DNA of 35,951 bases, taken from Flavobacteriales bacterium. Its GTDB lineage: Bacteria; Bacteroidota; Bacteroidia; Flavobacteriales; UBA7430. Position numbers and translations under genes: made by a program. The DNA is taken from positions 1 through 35,951 of the forward strand of contig JANXFM010000143.1 in assembly GCA_024959975.1 (NCBI GenBank). Reading direction: 5' to 3'. Within the stretch, counting starts at the first letter, position 1, and each line of letters begins with the position of its first letter. Shown in pieces: positions 1 through 7,119 of this stretch. The notes beneath the pieces were generated by a model, which saw only the letters and a program-made list of their open reading frames with translations, was not told the DNA's origin and did not search any database.

Positions 1-868
1 ATCCTCAGCCTGGAATGTTTTTATCCCAAAGTTCTTATGCTTAGCCAATTCATGAAGTATATCTGAAGCAGGTGTAATAGGATATCCACCATAGAACAGG
101 TCCAATTTTGACTTATGCGAAGCTGCTATCAACCCTAAAGCAGTAGCCTGATTACCGATAATATTCCGATAAGAACCATCAGGCAGTTTTGCGGGCTTTA
201 TCTCAAAACGATTTGAAAAAGCCTCATAAGTATCTGCAAAGTGATAACCCGCCTTTAGCACGGTAATATTTGCATCAAGAATTTCCTGCTTTGATTCGAA
301 TTTCATTTTCAGAAAGTCGATAGACGAATCGATAGAACGATTGTACATCCAATACACAAAGCCCAAAACGAACATATTCTTACACCGATCACGATCTTTT
401 GTCCCTAAAGAAAAATCCTTAAGGCTTTCTCTTGTGAGTTTCGTTACATCGATATCATGTACTTTGTAACCTTCTAAACTATGATTGTTTAAAGGAGCCC
501 CTCTTCAATACCTGCTAAACGCAAATTACGCTTATCAAAACCAGAGATGTTAACGATAATAGTACCACGTTCTTTTAATCGGGATAAATTCTTTTTTAAC
601 GCCGCAGCATTCATCACCACAAGCACATCACAACGATCGCCGGGTGTGTATACTCAACAGATCCAAAGTGAATTTGAAAACCGGAAACACCCGCTAAAGT
701 TCCTAAAGGTGCTCGTATTTCTGCCGGAAAATCAGGGAACGTACTTAGATCATTCCCATATAATGCCGTATTATTTGTAAATTGAGTTCCCGTTAATTGA
801 ATTCCATCACCGGAATCTCCAGCAAAAAGTAGGGTTACTTTTTCAAGTTTTTTCGGAACTTGAGTCAT
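1..868 (-). pseudogene. korA: 2-oxoacid:ferredoxin oxidoreductase, alpha subunit; two frameshifts, truncated by window edge
   Basis: This would be the alpha subunit (fused gamma and pyrimidine-binding domains) of a 2-oxoglutarate/2-oxoacid:ferredoxin oxidoreductase, which oxidatively decarboxylates a 2-oxoacid to acyl-CoA and reduces ferredoxin. The N-terminus has the family signature GDSGDGIQLTG and the stretch FPDFPAEIRAP. The first frame hits a stop at 614, but homologous sequence (GDRCDVLVVMNAAA) resumes in a second frame from about 641. That fits two extra bases in an ACACAC run near 645-649. The second frame hits a stop at 489-491, but homology resumes in a third frame at 498, as if one G were missing from the G4 run at 498-501. 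The third frame stays open to base 1 and reaches the start of the pyrimidine-binding domain (YGGYPITPASD). The gene lies 10 bp downstream of the NifU-type gene. About 289 codons are present; the family is roughly 600. It is either a recent pseudogene or sequence error; the family call is firm. Confidence 0.85.
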
Positions 869-878
869 TAGATACTCT

Positions 879-1130
879 TTAATCGTCTATATTTACTACC
901 CCCTTAACTTCAGGGGCATACTTTTTTATGGATTGTTCAACTCCGGCTGTTAAAGTCATTTGATTTACATTACAACTTTGACAAGCGCCATGAAGTTTTA
1001 CCTTTACCACCATATCCGGAGTCACCTCAATTAAAGAGATGTCTCCCCCATCCGACTCTAGATAAGGGCGGATATCAGCTAAGGCTTTTTCAATCTTTTG
1101 GAGTAATCCGGAATCGGTCTGTACTGACAT
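879..1130 (-). CDS. NifU C-terminal-domain Fe-S scaffold protein
   Basis: This 83-residue protein consists only of the NifU C-terminal (Nfu) domain, which carries or transfers Fe-S clusters in the cytoplasm. The cluster-binding CxxC pair is present as C50-Q-S-C53 in the context HGACQSCNV. The typical Nfu N-terminal helix region RPYLESDGGDISL is also present. It sits 10 bp after the mrp-like gene and 10 bp before the ferredoxin-dependent oxidoreductase gene. The group therefore reads as one operon coupling Fe-S assembly with an Fe-S-dependent enzyme system. The single-domain form is common in Bacteroidota. Family assignment is secure; the specific client protein is inferred from position only. 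Confidence 0.93.
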   Translation of the reverse strand: MSVQTDSGLLQKIEKALADIRPYLESDGGDISLIEVTPDMVVKVKLHGACQSCNVNQMTLTAGVEQSIKKYAPEVKGVVNIDD

Positions 1131-1140
1131 ATTTATTCAT

Positions 1141-2268
1141 TTAAGATGAGCAACCATCCATGTTTGTAATTTTAACGGACTCTGTAGGACTTAAATTTTT
1201 ATTACGTAACTCTACTTGCTCTACTACATTATTAGCTAGTTCCATAAAAGCCTTTGCCGACTCACTATCTTCCTGAAGCACTACCGGACGACCAATATCA
1301 GCCGCTTCCCGAATACCCTGTACAAGTGGGATCTCTGCCAATAAAGGCAAATTTAAATCGTCGGCAAGGTTTTTAGTACCATCTTTTCCAAAGATATAAT
1401 ATTTATTCTCAGGAAGCTCCTCCGGGGTGAAGTAAGCCATATTTTCTACAAGCCCCAAAACGGGTACTTGAATCGTATCTAATTGAAACATACCTACCCC
1501 TTTCTTAGCATCGGCCAGGGCAATGTTTTGTGGCGTACTTACAATAACAGCCGCTGTCACAGGAACCGCTTGCACCAATGATAAGTGTATATCTCCTGTT
1601 CCCGGTGGTAGATCAATTAACAAATAATCGATTTCACCCCAATAAGAATCTTTAATAAGCTGGTTTAAAGCTTTCGTAGCCATCGGCCCTCTCCAAACCA
1701 CTGCTTGTGATCCGGGAGCAAAAAAACCAATGGAAAGTAATTTAACACCATAACTTTCTACAGGCAACATAACCTGTTTCCCATTTACATTACTTGATTC
1801 AGGGCGAGATCTTTCAACATCAAACATAATATGCTGAGATGGTCCATAAATATCAGCATCTACAATACCAACTTTATAACCTTGTTTCTGAAGTGCCACA
1901 GCTAAATTTGCTGTCACTGTAGATTTTCCTACGCCTCCTTTTCCGGAAGCAACAGCTATAATGTTTTCTACGCCTTCGATCTTCTCACCTCTAATCAAAT
2001 TAGGATTTTCTTCCTGCTTTGCCTCTACGGTAATACGAGCATTAATTTTAGCTTTAGCATATACTTGTTTGTGGATCGCTTTTAATATATCAACTTCCAC
2101 TTGCTTCTTTGCGTGAAGTGTAGGATTATGGATGGTCACATCAACATTTACTTCATCTCCAAACACAACAATGTTTGTTACCAAGCCACTCTCTATCAAC
2201 GATTTCTCATCACCTTTGACCTTTACACTCTTCAGTGCCTCTTCTATTTGTTTCTTCTGTATATTCAT
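1141..2268 (-). CDS. mrp: Mrp/ApbC-family P-loop ATPase, Fe-S cluster carrier
   Basis: This 375-residue protein has a MIP18/DUF59-type N-terminal domain (about residues 1-85) followed by a deviant Walker A P-loop, GKGGVGKST at 109-117. Further family motifs are DADIYGPSQ and DYLLIDLPPGTGD. Mrp/ApbC/Nbp35 proteins bind and transfer Fe-S clusters in an ATP-dependent way. The CxxC pair many Mrp proteins carry after the NMAYF motif is missing here; the equivalent stretch reads TPEELPENKYY. The only cysteine near the C-terminus is in the tail MDGCSS. It heads an operon with the NifU-type scaffold and korA. A promoter with a -7 box at 2286-2293 lies just upstream of the ATG. Confidence 0.93.
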   Translation of the reverse strand: MNIQKKQIEEALKSVKVKGDEKSLIESGLVTNIVVFGDEVNVDVTIHNPTLHAKKQVEVDILKAIHKQVYAKAKINARITVEAKQEENPNLIRGEKIEGVENIIAVASGKGGVGKSTVTANLAVALQKQGYKVGIVDADIYGPSQHIMFDVERSRPESSNVNGKQVMLPVESYGVKLLSIGFFAPGSQAVVWRGPMATKALNQLIKDSYWGEIDYLLIDLPPGTGDIHLSLVQAVPVTAAVIVSTPQNIALADAKKGVGMFQLDTIQVPVLGLVENMAYFTPEELPENKYYIFGKDGTKNLADDLNLPLLAEIPLVQGIREAADIGRPVVLQEDSESAKAFMELANNVVEQVELRNKNLSPTESVKITNMDGCSS

Positions 2269-2285
2269 GCTGTAATTTTGCTCTG

Positions 2286-2318
2286 CAAAGGTACAAAAAT
2301 CAAGGTTTTAAACATCAA
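2286..2318 (-). promoter_or_regulatory. Bacteroidota-type promoter of the mrp-nfu-kor operon
   Basis: On the minus strand a -7 box TACCTTTG (2286-2293) matches TAnnTTTG. A TTG -33 element (2316-2318) lies 22 bp upstream, within the usual 17-23 bp. The -33 element falls inside the coding region of the upstream alkyltransferase-like gene, so the mrp operon can be transcribed independently of trmB. Confidence 0.6.
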
Positions 2319-2640
2319 ATGGCTCCCAAAACACATTCTTAAAATTTAACATTCGATCCCCATCAAATCTATGTCCTTCATTTTCTAATAATTGTTTCAT
2401 CAAATGAATCCCGTCAAAATGATGTTTTCCGGTTAACAAGCCTACTCTGTTAACCACTCTATGCGCAGGAATATCTCTATCATGACTGCTATTCATTGCC
2501 CAGCCAACCATCCTTGCCGATCTTACAGCTCCAAGATATTTGGCTATGGCACCGTAAGTCGTCACCCTCCCATAAGGAATCCGGAGAACCACTTCGTAGC
2601 AACGTTCAAAAAAAGAGATTTGTTCAGGCTTTTTAGGCAT
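2308..2640 (-). CDS. Alkyltransferase-like protein (ATL), MGMT-family DNA-binding domain without the acceptor cysteine
   Basis: This 110-residue protein is the winged-helix DNA-binding domain of the O6-alkylguanine-DNA alkyltransferase family. The helix-turn-helix segment (PYGRVTTYGAIA, residues 22-33; SARMVGWAM, 41-49) is well preserved. The catalytic PCHRV motif reads PAHRV at 58-62, so alanine 59 replaces the alkyl-accepting cysteine. Such ATL proteins cannot repair directly; characterized members bind O6-alkylguanine and channel it to nucleotide excision repair. The gene start overlaps the end of trmB by 8 bp, implying translational coupling. Its involvement in alkylation damage here is inferred from the family. 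Confidence 0.9.
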   Translation of the reverse strand: MPKKPEQISFFERCYEVVLRIPYGRVTTYGAIAKYLGAVRSARMVGWAMNSSHDRDIPAHRVVNRVGLLTGKHHFDGIHLMKQLLENEGHRFDGDRMLNFKNVFWEPFDV

Positions 2641-3310
2641 TTCTATTTAACTGAAACTTTATATAGGTAATGACCATTCCCTTATCACGAAAAATACCTT
2701 CGTAATTGGTCCTAATCTTCAACAATTCATCATCCGGCTTTTGCCGATCAATATCATAACTGGAGTCTAAAATTTTATGCCCATAACCTTCTATGATTCC
2801 CAAAGTATAACCGTGAAGAAATTGAGAGTCGGTCTTCAAATGTAAGATCGCATCGTCTGCTAAGACTTTTCGATATATTTCCAACATATCAGGTGCTGTC
2901 AATCGCTTTTTACGACGTCGGTATTTAATTTGCGGGTCTGGAAAAGTAATCCATATTTCACTTACCTCACCTTTGGAGAAACAATGGTCTATGAGCTCTA
3001 TTTGAGTCCTTAAAAAACCAGCATTTGGCATTTTATTATCAGTTGCGGTGCGCGCACCTCGCCACATCCTAGCCCCTTTAATGTCTACCCCAATAAAATT
3101 TTTACCCGGAAACTTCTCTGCCAACCCAACCGTATACTCACCTTTTCCACAACCCAACTCAAGGACGATAGGATGTTCATTTTTAAAAAACTCTTTGTGC
3201 CATTTTCCTTTTAAATGCAATCCTTTGTCTAATAGATCGGGCCTTGGCTCCTGCACCATATTTTTGAAGGTCTCGGTCTCGGCGAACTTCCTTAGTTTAT
3301 TCTTTCCCAC
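2633..3310 (-). CDS. trmB: tRNA (guanine-N7-)-methyltransferase TrmB
   Basis: This SAM-dependent methyltransferase forms m7G46 in the tRNA variable loop. The SAM-binding motif ELGCGKGEYTVGLA and the family motifs VDIKGARMWRGA, WITFPDPQIKYRRRKKRL and LHLKTDS are all present. I place the start at a GTG codon at 3308-3310, giving 225 residues beginning VGKNKLRKFAE, which matches where Bacteroidota TrmB proteins begin. An ATG exists in frame at 3346, but a TAnnTTTG-type -7 box (TATTTTTG, minus strand, 3330-3337) lies between it and the GTG. The longer start would therefore be untranscribed from that promoter. It overlaps the downstream ATL gene by 8 bp. Confidence 0.94.
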   Translation of the reverse strand: MGKNKLRKFAETETFKNMVQEPRPDLLDKGLHLKGKWHKEFFKNEHPIVLELGCGKGEYTVGLAEKFPGKNFIGVDIKGARMWRGARTATDNKMPNAGFLRTQIELIDHCFSKGEVSEIWITFPDPQIKYRRRKKRLTAPDMLEIYRKVLADDAILHLKTDSQFLHGYTLGIIEGYGHKILDSSYDIDRQKPDDELLKIRTNYEGIFRDKGMVITYIKFQLNRNA

Positions 3311-3329
3311 TTCGTTCTTTTTTGCAGGA

Positions 3330-3370
3330 CAAAAATACAAATTCAATAAGGAAACCTTTTTCTATCTTTG
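3330..3370. promoter_or_regulatory. Divergent -7 boxes for trmB (minus) and the SRPBCC gene (plus)
   Basis: Two boxes matching TAnnTTTG lie back to back: TATTTTTG on the minus strand at 3330-3337 facing trmB, and TATCTTTG on the plus strand at 3363-3370 facing the gene at 3390. Neither has a clear TTG -33 element at the usual spacing. The plus box predicts a leader of about 13 nt. Confidence 0.5.
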
Positions 3371-3389
3371 AATAAACAATTTTATAAAG

Positions 3390-3902
3390 ATGCGATTCGT
3401 AAAATTTACACTATTAGGACTTGTTGGAATTACTCTGGCCTTTCTAAGTTTAGGCTTCTTCCATACCAATTTTCAATATGAGAATCAGATTGAAATTAAC
3501 GCCTCTGTAGAAGACTCATACGCTACGTTCATAAATGACTCTCTGAAATCAGAATGGTTGCTTGGCTACGTTGGAAATGAAACATTAAGTGGTGTTAAAC
3601 TTCGTCCCGGACATCGGCGTTTATTGAAGTTTGAACAAGATGGACAAAGCTTTGAAATGATCGAGGAATTAAAAGGAATCAAAGAAAATGAAAAGTTCAT
3701 TTTTGATATGGAAACTGATCTGCTTAAAGGTACCATAGAGATTTACTTTGAGGGGGATAATGAAAAAACGACCATGAAAGTCTATTCAACGATGACCGGT
3801 TCAAATATTTTCTATCGCTCCATGTTTTATTTATTAAAAAGTAGTTTGCAAAAACAATCTCAGGTGAATTACGAATCATTTAAATTGAAGGTTGAAAGTT
3901 AA
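3390..3902 (+). CDS. Membrane-anchored SRPBCC (START/Bet v 1-like) protein
   Basis: This 170-residue protein has an N-terminal hydrophobic segment (about residues 6-24, LVGITLAFLSLGFF) acting as a membrane anchor or uncleaved signal. A domain of about 140 residues follows that resembles the SRPBCC/polyketide-cyclase fold. The opening strand ENQIEINASVEDSYATFIND has the family's usual pattern, as does the later strand TTMKVYSTMTGSN. Such proteins bind hydrophobic ligands, but no substrate can be inferred. The gene is alone on the plus strand, divergent from trmB and convergent with phoR. The fold call is moderate; the function is unknown. Confidence 0.7.
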   Translation: MRFVKFTLLGLVGITLAFLSLGFFHTNFQYENQIEINASVEDSYATFINDSLKSEWLLGYVGNETLSGVKLRPGHRRLLKFEQDGQSFEMIEELKGIKENEKFIFDMETDLLKGTIEIYFEGDNEKTTMKVYSTMTGSNIFYRSMFYLLKSSLQKQSQVNYESFKLKVES

Positions 3903-3945
3903 ATCCCGATCGATAGCATCGAGATAAAAATTGAAGATCAATTTT
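3903..3945. terminator. Paired hairpins between the SRPBCC gene and phoR
   Basis: Two short inverted repeats lie between the convergent genes. TCCCGAT/ATCGAGA (about 3904-3924) has one wobble pair. AAAATTGA/TCAATTTT (3927-3934 and 3938-3945) has a 3-nt loop. T-runs on both strands suggest a weak bidirectional terminator. Confidence 0.4.
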
Positions 3946-3963
3946 CAGTAAAAAAATAAAACA

Positions 3964-5019
3964 TCAATATGCTTTTTTTAGGGTAAATGAAAAAGTACAG
4001 CCCTCACCTTCAGTACTTCGTACGTTGATAACCTGATTGTGTGCTTCGATGATGTGCTTCACAATCGACAAACCTAAACCGGAGCCGCCTTTTTCTCTGT
4101 CGCGAGATTTATCAACACGATAAAAACGTTCAAATATTTTATTCAAATGTTTCTGAGGAATCCCATTTCCATTATCAGCTACTTCCACCAAAACATTTCG
4201 GTCCATATCGTACGTACGAACCAAAACCTCGCCACCTTCTCTACCGTATTTAATCGCATTAACAATTAAATTAACCAATACCTGTTTTATCTTCTCCACA
4301 TCAACCTGCACCATAAAACGTCCTTTTTGCGTTTGCATTACAAGCACATTCACATTTCTTTTCTTGGCCTTCATCTCTAACTGATCGACTACATCAAGAA
4401 TAACTTCTGTAATATCTACCGGCTCTTCTTCAATCTCTATCTTACCACCTTCAAGCTTTGTTATTTCGTCTAAATCCTCAACAATATGGATCATACGATT
4501 CACACTCTTATTAGCTCGCTGTAAAAATTTTTTGTTGATTTGAGCATCATCAATCGCTCCATCTAATAGCGTATCAATATACCCTTGAATATTAAAAATA
4601 GGCGTTTTAAGTTCATGTGCTACATTACCTACAAACTGACGACGATAACTTTCGCGAATCATCAGTTTTTCTATTTCTTTTTCACGATTAATATTCCAAG
4701 TATTCACGTCTTTATTTACCTGTCGCAAATCCACATCTTTCAAGTCACCCGGTTTAGATTTAAAATCATGTATATTCTTATAAATAAGTTTAATTCTATT
4801 GTAAATAAATTTATCTACTAACCAACGGACTAATATAAAACTGGAAAGCCCTACCGAGGATACTAACAAAGTGGACTCTGAAAAGTTAAGTGAAAAATCA
4901 AAAATAAGAAGATGTATTGCCAAAATAAGCATCAACAATAAAGAAGACACTAAAGAAACCAACCAGGACTGATCCATTTTAGATTTCAATCTGTAAAAAA
5001 GCCAAGTACGCTTATTCAT
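3964..5019 (-). CDS. phoR: PhoR-like sensor histidine kinase
   Basis: This 351-residue membrane histidine kinase has two N-terminal membrane helices (about residues 20-40 and 50-67), separated by only about ten residues. There is essentially no periplasmic sensor domain. The H-box HELKTPIFNIQGY places the phospho-accepting histidine at residue 135. The N-box (NLIVNAIKYGREGG), the G1 box (VADNGNGIP) and the G2 box (GGSGLGLSIVKHI) of the ATPase domain are intact. It overlaps phoB by 8 bp, so the pair is cotranscribed. The lack of an extracytoplasmic domain resembles PhoR proteins that sense phosphate status indirectly through transport proteins. No pst or phoU gene is in the window. The phosphate role rests on similarity to PhoR and on the neighbours. 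Confidence 0.88.
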   Translation of the reverse strand: MNKRTWLFYRLKSKMDQSWLVSLVSSLLLMLILAIHLLIFDFSLNFSESTLLVSSVGLSSFILVRWLVDKFIYNRIKLIYKNIHDFKSKPGDLKDVDLRQVNKDVNTWNINREKEIEKLMIRESYRRQFVGNVAHELKTPIFNIQGYIDTLLDGAIDDAQINKKFLQRANKSVNRMIHIVEDLDEITKLEGGKIEIEEEPVDITEVILDVVDQLEMKAKKRNVNVLVMQTQKGRFMVQVDVEKIKQVLVNLIVNAIKYGREGGEVLVRTYDMDRNVLVEVADNGNGIPQKHLNKIFERFYRVDKSRDREKGGSGLGLSIVKHIIEAHNQVINVRSTEGEGCTFSFTLKKAY

Positions 5020-5707
5020 TCACTTTAAATTTATAGCCTACTCCCTTAACGGTTTCGATATAGTTACGACCTAACTTCTCTCTCAACTTTCGCACGTGCA
5101 CATCAATGGTTCTACCTCCTACTACAACATCATCCCCCCAAATTTTTTCAAATATTTCTTCTCTTTTAAATACTTTTCCGGGTTTTGAAGCCAGCAAATA
5201 AAGTATTTCAAATTCTTTACGAGGTAAAGACATAGGCTCTTCGTCTACAGTTACCTGATAGCATTCTCTATCGATTTTTAAACCCCCTATTTCAATAAGA
5301 TCTTTAGGAGCTTCTAACTGAGTAGCAGAACCTTTTCTCCTAAGCAAAGCCTTTACCCTGCTAACAAGTACTTTTGGCTTAATAGGCTTATTGATATAAC
5401 CGTCAGCACCGGCTTCCAATCCCGCCACCTGAGAGTAGTCTTCGGCACGAGCCGTTAAAAAAGTAATTAGAATATTATCATACTTCGAATTAGAACGAAT
5501 GTTCTCACAAGTTTCAATTCCATCCATTCCGGGCATCATTACATCAAGGACAATTAAATTAGGCTTAAACTCCTCTAATAGATCCAATGCAGTTTGACCA
5601 TCGTTACAAGTTGCCACAACAAAACCCTCTTTCTTAAGATTGTAACTTAAAAACTCTAAGATGTCTTTCTCATCGTCAACAAGTAAAATGCGATTATTGC
5701 TTTGCAT
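5012..5707 (-). CDS. phoB: PhoB-like OmpR-family response regulator
   Basis: This 231-residue regulator has a receiver domain at residues 1-120 with the acidic pair D11/D12, phospho-acceptor D55 (LIVLDVMMPG) and the conserved lysine in INKPIKP. A winged-helix DNA-binding domain follows, ending VGGRTIDVHVRKLREKLG and VKGVGYKF. It is encoded upstream of and overlapping phoR, with its own start downstream of the transporter terminator at 5762-5787. OmpR-family regulators of the PhoB/PhoP type bind direct repeats spaced 11 bp apart. Two such arrays occur nearby, at 7120-7157 and 9732-9769. I infer those are its targets, positively regulated under phosphate limitation. Confidence 0.9.
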   Translation of the reverse strand: MQSNNRILLVDDEKDILEFLSYNLKKEGFVVATCNDGQTALDLLEEFKPNLIVLDVMMPGMDGIETCENIRSNSKYDNILITFLTARAEDYSQVAGLEAGADGYINKPIKPKVLVSRVKALLRRKGSATQLEAPKDLIEIGGLKIDRECYQVTVDEEPMSLPRKEFEILYLLASKPGKVFKREEIFEKIWGDDVVVGGRTIDVHVRKLREKLGRNYIETVKGVGYKFKVNE

Positions 5708-5761
5708 ATTTTTAGGATGATTTGTGTAAATATAAAGATTATTGTCAGAATTTATTAGTGC

Positions 5762-5787
5762 AAAAAAAAACTCCGCCGAAGCGGAGT
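5762..5787 (-). terminator. Rho-independent terminator of the PiT-like transporter operon
   Basis: Minus-strand RNA forms a 7-bp stem (ACTCCGC/GCGGAGT, 5770-5776 with 5781-5787) closed by a stable UUCG tetraloop and followed by eight or more U residues (5762-5769). It begins just 7 bp after the transporter stop codon and separates that operon from phoB. Confidence 0.92.
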
Positions 5788-5794
5788 AAAATAT

Positions 5795-6937
5795 CTATAA
5801 TCCTAACCTGCTAAAGAATTTAGTGATTCCTGAAGCAAACTCAGATGGAATCGTTTCTAGCATTGAAGCTAATGTTAACTGATCATTTACACCAATTGCG
5901 ATCGCAATTGAGATTATTAAACCGATCATCGCATAGGAGAAATCTTTAAACATTAATCGGAATGACGTAGCTATACTGTTCTCTCCTGCATTTCTAATTG
6001 CCATGGCAACTTCACGACCACCTAATAAACCGATGAACACCCAGGTAGTACTCATTGGCACTTGAGAGTGTAATTTAAAGTAGAATAATATAATACAGTA
6101 AATAAAATCTACAATAGTCGCAAAACGAACATCGGTGATTACCGACTTCTCCGTAACGATCTTTTGAATTCTACCACCTTTGTAGTAAAGCAACAAACCT
6201 AATCCTGCGAATATGACAAGTGCGAATCCCATAAATTCACTAAAAGCCATATCTCGTGGAAGGTAAACAGCAATGTTTGCAGCATCCTGCATTAACCATA
6301 CAGACCACAAAGTCCCCGATGTAATCCATTGGGCTATCGTCCATCCAAATTTAGCTTCACCCACAAAATACTTCTTAGCAAGTTTTGATATCGCCAGGAA
6401 AACAATAAAACCAAGGAAGAATGCTAAAATGTAACCGCTCATACTCTTTGCCAATACTTTACCAATAGCAGCAGGAGCGGCAGCAAAAGAGGTTAATAGA
6501 ATGAATGTCGTAGATACAGGCATTCTAAGACGCGTAAGTATTAATAAAAATACCGGTGCTGCAATTTGTAGAAAGTGGAATTCGGTTGGTGCAACCTCAA
6601 AACCCTTGGCCATTAAACGACCGTGAGAAACATCACCGGCATAATTATACCAACTATAACCTACCGTAAATAAAAAAATACCTCCGATAAAGATCCAAAG
6701 TACCCACCACTTCTTATCTTGATTCGAAGCAATGAACGTCCCTAATGTTTGTATACTATCGTTGGCAACAGCAGCATAAGCAGCAAATAAAAACCCTACC
6801 CACATAGCAATTTGAGGATAAGGTGTTGCAAACATAGCCACCATAAAGGCTACAATAACAAAAGAAAGGAATGATTTCTCGTCTTTTTGGATCCAAAGAG
6901 ACACGGGAAAACTAAATCGTCTGATTAGTTTTTTCAT
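5795..6937 (-). CDS. PiT-like inorganic phosphate transporter (inner membrane)
   Basis: This 380-residue polytopic membrane protein has about ten hydrophobic helices. It shows an internal two-fold repeat as in the PiT phosphate permeases. The first-half signature AVANDSIQTLGTF (N59, D60) corresponds to QDAANIAVY (217-225). MPVSTTF (139-145) corresponds to VPMSTTW (293-299). PiT proteins are proton- or sodium-coupled phosphate carriers. These motifs are diverged from the classical GANDVANA form, so the substrate could be another anion. The context favours phosphate: phoB/phoR are directly downstream, a candidate Pho box (7120-7157) lies upstream, and a porin gene has the same promoter design. 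A 30-codon membrane microprotein gene precedes it by 34 bp in the same presumed transcript. Confidence 0.82.
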   Translation of the reverse strand: MKKLIRRFSFPVSLWIQKDEKSFLSFVIVAFMVAMFATPYPQIAMWVGFLFAAYAAVANDSIQTLGTFIASNQDKKWWVLWIFIGGIFLFTVGYSWYNYAGDVSHGRLMAKGFEVAPTEFHFLQIAAPVFLLILTRLRMPVSTTFILLTSFAAAPAAIGKVLAKSMSGYILAFFLGFIVFLAISKLAKKYFVGEAKFGWTIAQWITSGTLWSVWLMQDAANIAVYLPRDMAFSEFMGFALVIFAGLGLLLYYKGGRIQKIVTEKSVITDVRFATIVDFIYCIILFYFKLHSQVPMSTTWVFIGLLGGREVAMAIRNAGENSIATSFRLMFKDFSYAMIGLIISIAIAIGVNDQLTLASMLETIPSEFASGITKFFSRLGL

Positions 6938-6971
6938 ATTAAAAAGAGTGATTTAAGCTTGAAACAACTAG

Positions 6972-7064
6972 CTAGGCAAGTACAGCAATCGTGTAAACTA
7001 CTACTAAAATAGCTGCGTATAAAAACTTACTGATCTCAATTCTTTTTACAGTCGTAGTGTTCAT
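6972..7064 (-). CDS. 30-residue single-pass membrane microprotein, first gene of the transporter operon
   Basis: A short open frame starts with ATG at 7062-7064 and ends with TAG at 6972-6974. The product starts MNTTTVKRIEISK, a basic N-terminal part, and continues into a hydrophobic helix of about 17 residues (about 14-30) running to the C-terminus. That predicts a membrane peptide with its N-terminus inside. An A-rich leader (AAAGAAA) precedes the ATG. The candidate -7 box at 7091-7098 lies 26 bp upstream, almost the same -7-to-ATG distance as in the porin promoter (24 bp), which supports this codon as the true start. It lies 34 bp from the transporter gene. I recognise no family. It could be a small partner or regulator of the transporter. 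Confidence 0.65.
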   Translation of the reverse strand: MNTTTVKRIEISKFLYAAILVVVYTIAVLA

Positions 7065-7090
7065 TTTCTTTGTTTTTAAATTCTACACTA

Positions 7091-7098
7091 CAAATAAC
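7091..7098 (-). promoter_or_regulatory. -7 box of the microprotein-transporter operon
   Basis: The minus strand reads GTTATTTG, matching the TTTG half of TAnnTTTG but lacking the leading TA. No TTG element lies 17-23 bp upstream. A weak promoter of this kind fits activator dependence. The gap to the repeat array at 7120-7157 is 21 bp, identical to the porin promoter. Confidence 0.55.
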
Positions 7099-7119
7099 AA
7101 GCATAATCCAAACAAAGCA

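Noticed and set aside
547..780. Plus-strand frame of 77 codons opposite the oxidoreductase gene
   Set aside because: It is antisense to clear KorA family sequence, lacks domain features, and reflects the open reverse frame.
3908..3924. CGATCGATAGCATCGAGAT stretch as a dispersed repeat or attachment site
   Set aside because: No second copy was seen in the window; it is better explained as a hairpin between convergent genes.
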